A DNA stretch of 6,725 nucleotides, taken from assembly GCA_033762735.1 (NCBI GenBank), contig JANRLJ010000248.1, positions 1-6,725 on the forward strand, in the 5' to 3' direction. Source of the stretch: JANRLJ01 sp033762735. Its GTDB lineage: Bacteria; Chloroflexota; Anaerolineae; Aggregatilineales; Phototrophicaceae. The translations under genes and the position numbers were made by a program. The notes beneath the pieces were generated by a model. The model was not told the origin of the DNA and ran no database searches. It was given only the letters and a program-made list of their open reading frames with translations. Every line of letters begins with the position of its first letter. Position 1 is the stretch's first letter. Positions 5,053 to 6,725 of this stretch are shown here, piece by piece.

Positions 5053-6285
5053 TTAATCCGGTCGTGTGCTCGTAAATTGCAGGTTCGCATAGCCCGACTC
5101 CGTCGGCTGTGACCACGCCAGGTAGAGATGACGGTCGCGGTCGGTGAGCAGCGAGGGCTGCCAGATCAACGGGCTGGTCAGCAGCACGACCTGCTGCGCC
5201 GCGACGACCTCCCCCCTCTGGAGATAAACCACGCACAGCCAGTCGCCCACCTGCGCTGCCAGCGCCAGCACCTCGAACTGCCCCGGCATCACTGCGGCCC
5301 AGCGGAGGGGAACAGCGCCAGCAGAGGTTGTGTTGGCTGCACCGCCGTTGAAGCTGGTCGTGAAAGGCTGACTCGCAAGCGCCTCGATTTGCAGCCGCAC
5401 AGGGAGTTCCCACGTCCTCAGATCGGTCGTCCCCGATGTCATCCACACCTCGTTCGTCCCATCCAGCCGTTGGATGTTCCACAGCAGATAGGCGCGTTCC
5501 GTGTCCAGTCCAGCCTCAAAATCCATGAGTTGATCGCCCGGCGCGAGACGAGGCGACGCGATCAGCGGGGTGATGAACTGCGGTACATCGTCGGTCAACT
5601 GCGCCACCAACACCTGTAAATCCGACGGGCGCAGCCAGAACAGAAACGTTGTGCCATCGTTCCCGCGTATGGCAGTGGGCCAGTCGCCATTGCTGATGAT
5701 CTGCCGTTCAGCGCGGGGGCGGCTGAGCGGGTCGATATACTGGGCGTAGAGCGATGGCTCGGAGACAAGGCCGCCGCTGTAAATCGCCCACAGCGACCCG
5801 TCATCGTTGATAATCAGCGTGTAGCGCTGTGCCCGAATGTCGGAAAGCTGCACCGCGCCGCGTGTGGGGATCAGATCGGGCGAGAGCAGCACCGTCCACA
5901 GGCGCGTCCCGCCTTCCACGTCATCATAACGCGCATCCAGCCAGGTCAGGTGCAGATAATCGCGTTCGGCGCTTGGAGAGAGGCGCTGGCCGTGCGGATA
6001 AACCGGGGGCAGCGGCAGCGGATCAACGCGCCCAACCGCTTCATTCGTCATCAGCCGCGCGGCCTGATACACGCCTTCCGCATCCCCACCCACCCATGCC
6101 GCTGCGACCCCATCCCCGCGCGGCCAGATCGCGGGCGAGTCGGCCTGTTCTGCTGCCGCAATTGTGATGATCTCGCCCCAGGCTGAACGCGGTTCCTGTT
6201 CAGTCGCAGGCGCACGCTGGCAGCCAGACAGCAGCACGACCACGAGCAGAGGGATAAGCTGGACGACGCGGGACGAAATCGACAA
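5053..6285 (-). CDS. Lipoprotein with beta-propeller-like repeats
   Basis: A secreted, lipid-anchored protein of unknown function. The N terminus is a lipoprotein signal: hydrophobic residues 7-19, then lipobox L19-S-G-C22. The mature part shows about seven repeats of a hydrophobic strand ending in W or Y followed by a turn and a second strand: VAAAWVGG (60-67), LHLTWLDAR (111-119), LWAIYSGG (165-172), TFLFWLRP (213-220), AYLLWN (265-270), WLCVVYLQ (349-356) and LYLAWSQ (387-393). The spacing is about 40-55 residues, wider before the sixth repeat. This suggests a BNR/sialidase-like or seven-bladed propeller used for binding rather than a recognisable enzyme; I see no catalytic motif. The only sensible start is TTG at 6285, with no clear ribosome-binding site. 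It converges on the toxin gene (14-nt gap). Fold inferred from repeats only. Confidence 0.75.
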   Translation of the reverse strand: MSISSRVVQLIPLLVVVLLSGCQRAPATEQEPRSAWGEIITIAAAEQADSPAIWPRGDGVAAAWVGGDAEGVYQAARLMTNEAVGRVDPLPLPPVYPHGQRLSPSAERDYLHLTWLDARYDDVEGGTRLWTVLLSPDLIPTRGAVQLSDIRAQRYTLIINDDGSLWAIYSGGLVSEPSLYAQYIDPLSRPRAERQIISNGDWPTAIRGNDGTTFLFWLRPSDLQVLVAQLTDDVPQFITPLIASPRLAPGDQLMDFEAGLDTERAYLLWNIQRLDGTNEVWMTSGTTDLRTWELPVRLQIEALASQPFTTSFNGGAANTTSAGAVPLRWAAVMPGQFEVLALAAQVGDWLCVVYLQRGEVVAAQQVVLLTSPLIWQPSLLTDRDRHLYLAWSQPTESGYANLQFTSTRPD

Positions 6286-6313
6286 GGGACGTTCTTGGGT
6301 ATGGCTGATCGAA

Positions 6314-6343
6314 TTGACGAGGCCTGTATCTTACCTGTATTGT
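6314..6343 (+). promoter_or_regulatory. Candidate sigma70-type promoter for the small membrane gene
   Basis: TTGACG (6314-6319, five of six to consensus), an 18-nt spacer, then TATTGT (6338-6343, four of six). Transcription would begin near 6350, about 28 nt before the TTG start at 6378. A GTG at 6342 in the same frame would lie inside the -10 box and is therefore unlikely to be the start. Confidence 0.4.
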
Positions 6344-6377
6344 GAGAAATGTTGTAGCGGGGGTTGAGGAACGTGCT

Positions 6378-6605
6378 TTGATTACGGAATACTTTCCATT
6401 CGCATTATCGGCAACGCTGCGTATTTGTGCTGTGCCGTTGCTGGGGATTTCAACTTTAGCAACCTTTGTCGCGATCTTCTTTTTCCGAAAGCGTATAAAG
6501 CGATTTACGATCAGTATGTTCATAGTATCTTTTTTTATTATATATGCGAGTTGTTTTGGTAGTTCGGTGAGATTATCTCCACAAGGGGAGGGACAGGCGG
6601 GATAG
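6378..6605 (+). CDS. Small two-helix membrane protein
   Basis: Not recognised. The 75-aa product has two hydrophobic segments, about residues 10-36 and 43-62 (TISMFIVSFFIIYASCFG), separated by a basic hinge (FFFRKRIKRF), so both ends should face the same side with the hinge inside. The TTG start at 6378 is supported by GAGGA seven bases upstream and by the promoter-like sequence at 6314-6343. The in-frame GTG at 6342 would give 87 aa. The second half is visibly AT-rich (runs such as TCTTTTTTTATTATATAT) compared with the GC-rich genes to its left, which suggests recent acquisition. The following gene looks like a transposase start, which fits a mobile context. It may not be a real gene; no homologue was recognised. 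Confidence 0.4.
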   Translation: MITEYFPFALSATLRICAVPLLGISTLATFVAIFFFRKRIKRFTISMFIVSFFIIYASCFGSSVRLSPQGEGQAG

Positions 6606-6614
6606 AATGAATGT

Positions 6615-6725
6615 ATGCGAAACAAAACAGTCCAACCAACCCGACCCTCACTGGGCACTTTAGCGTGTATGAACGCAACGTGCAAGGAGTATGCACAGCC
6701 AGGACTGAACAACCTGACGGTGCGT
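6615..6725 (+). CDS. 5' end of a zinc-ribbon protein, possible IS transposase (truncated by window)
   Basis: An open frame runs from ATG 6615 to the window edge without a stop (37 codons). It reads MRNKTVQP...LGTLACMNATC, then KEYAQPGLNNLTVR. The C-x4-C knuckle (C18, C23) followed by a Tyr/Gly/Asn-containing loop resembles the first half of the N-terminal zinc ribbon found, from memory, in some insertion-sequence transposases (C-x4-C..YG..G..N..R..YG, then a second Cys pair). The second Cys pair would lie beyond the window. No strong ribosome-binding site is visible; ATG 6669 is an internal alternative. With so little sequence the assignment is tentative. Confidence 0.4.
   Translation, partial: MRNKTVQPTRPSLGTLACMNATCKEYAQPGLNNLTVR

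Noticed and set aside
6200..6712. 170-codon minus-strand frame at the right edge
   Set aside because: It overlaps the lipoprotein signal region in another frame and the small membrane gene in antisense, and shows no domain-like pattern.

Overview
The window looks like a chromosomal segment of a Chloroflexota bacterium, probably class Anaerolineae. This is an inference from gene style, not a database match. The pointers are moderately GC-rich coding DNA, C/G-rich hairpin repeats ending in a GTGAGGGC-type tail, a membrane-anchored protein with a YVDS...YKDDY...EGYLSDGD pattern, a surface protein with a Pro/Thr-rich stalk and Ig-like tip, and a RelE-type toxin with a long antitoxin. There are no rRNA or tRNA genes and no CRISPR array.

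Layout. Bases 1-298 hold no gene, only two direct copies of a hairpin-forming repeat with a third hairpin between them. A TetR-type repressor (299-916, minus) follows. Its promoter and a candidate autoregulatory operator can be seen at 952-977, so the start lies well inside the longest open frame. Divergent from it is a coupled pair of membrane proteins (1083-1481 and 1478-2587, plus; GTGA overlap). These share an ungapped 53-residue anchor-plus-helix segment and look like diverged paralogues. An arginase-superfamily gene (2615-3391, minus) faces them. Divergent from it is a dual-specificity-phosphatase-like protein (3473-4015, plus) whose catalytic cysteine is serine, i.e. a predicted pseudophosphatase. 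Next comes a toxin-antitoxin pair (4134-5038, plus): a 188-aa antitoxin candidate (RHH-like start, helical middle, acidic tail), then an overlapping RelE-type toxin broken by a frameshift in its core motif. A convergent beta-propeller-like lipoprotein (5053-6285, minus) follows. The right edge becomes AT-rich and holds a small two-helix membrane protein (6378-6605, plus). After it is the 5' end of a gene coding for a C-x4-C zinc-ribbon-like N terminus, probably a transposase cut by the window boundary.

Together. This is an accessory-type mosaic rather than one operon. The clear functional units are the TetR/membrane-pair divergon, the arginase/pseudophosphatase divergon, and the antitoxin with its degraded toxin. 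The best candidates for something undescribed are the pseudophosphatase beside an arginase-like enzyme and the paired Chloroflexota-style membrane proteins behind a TetR regulator. The disrupted toxin also merits a read-level check. All family assignments come from motif recognition by eye.
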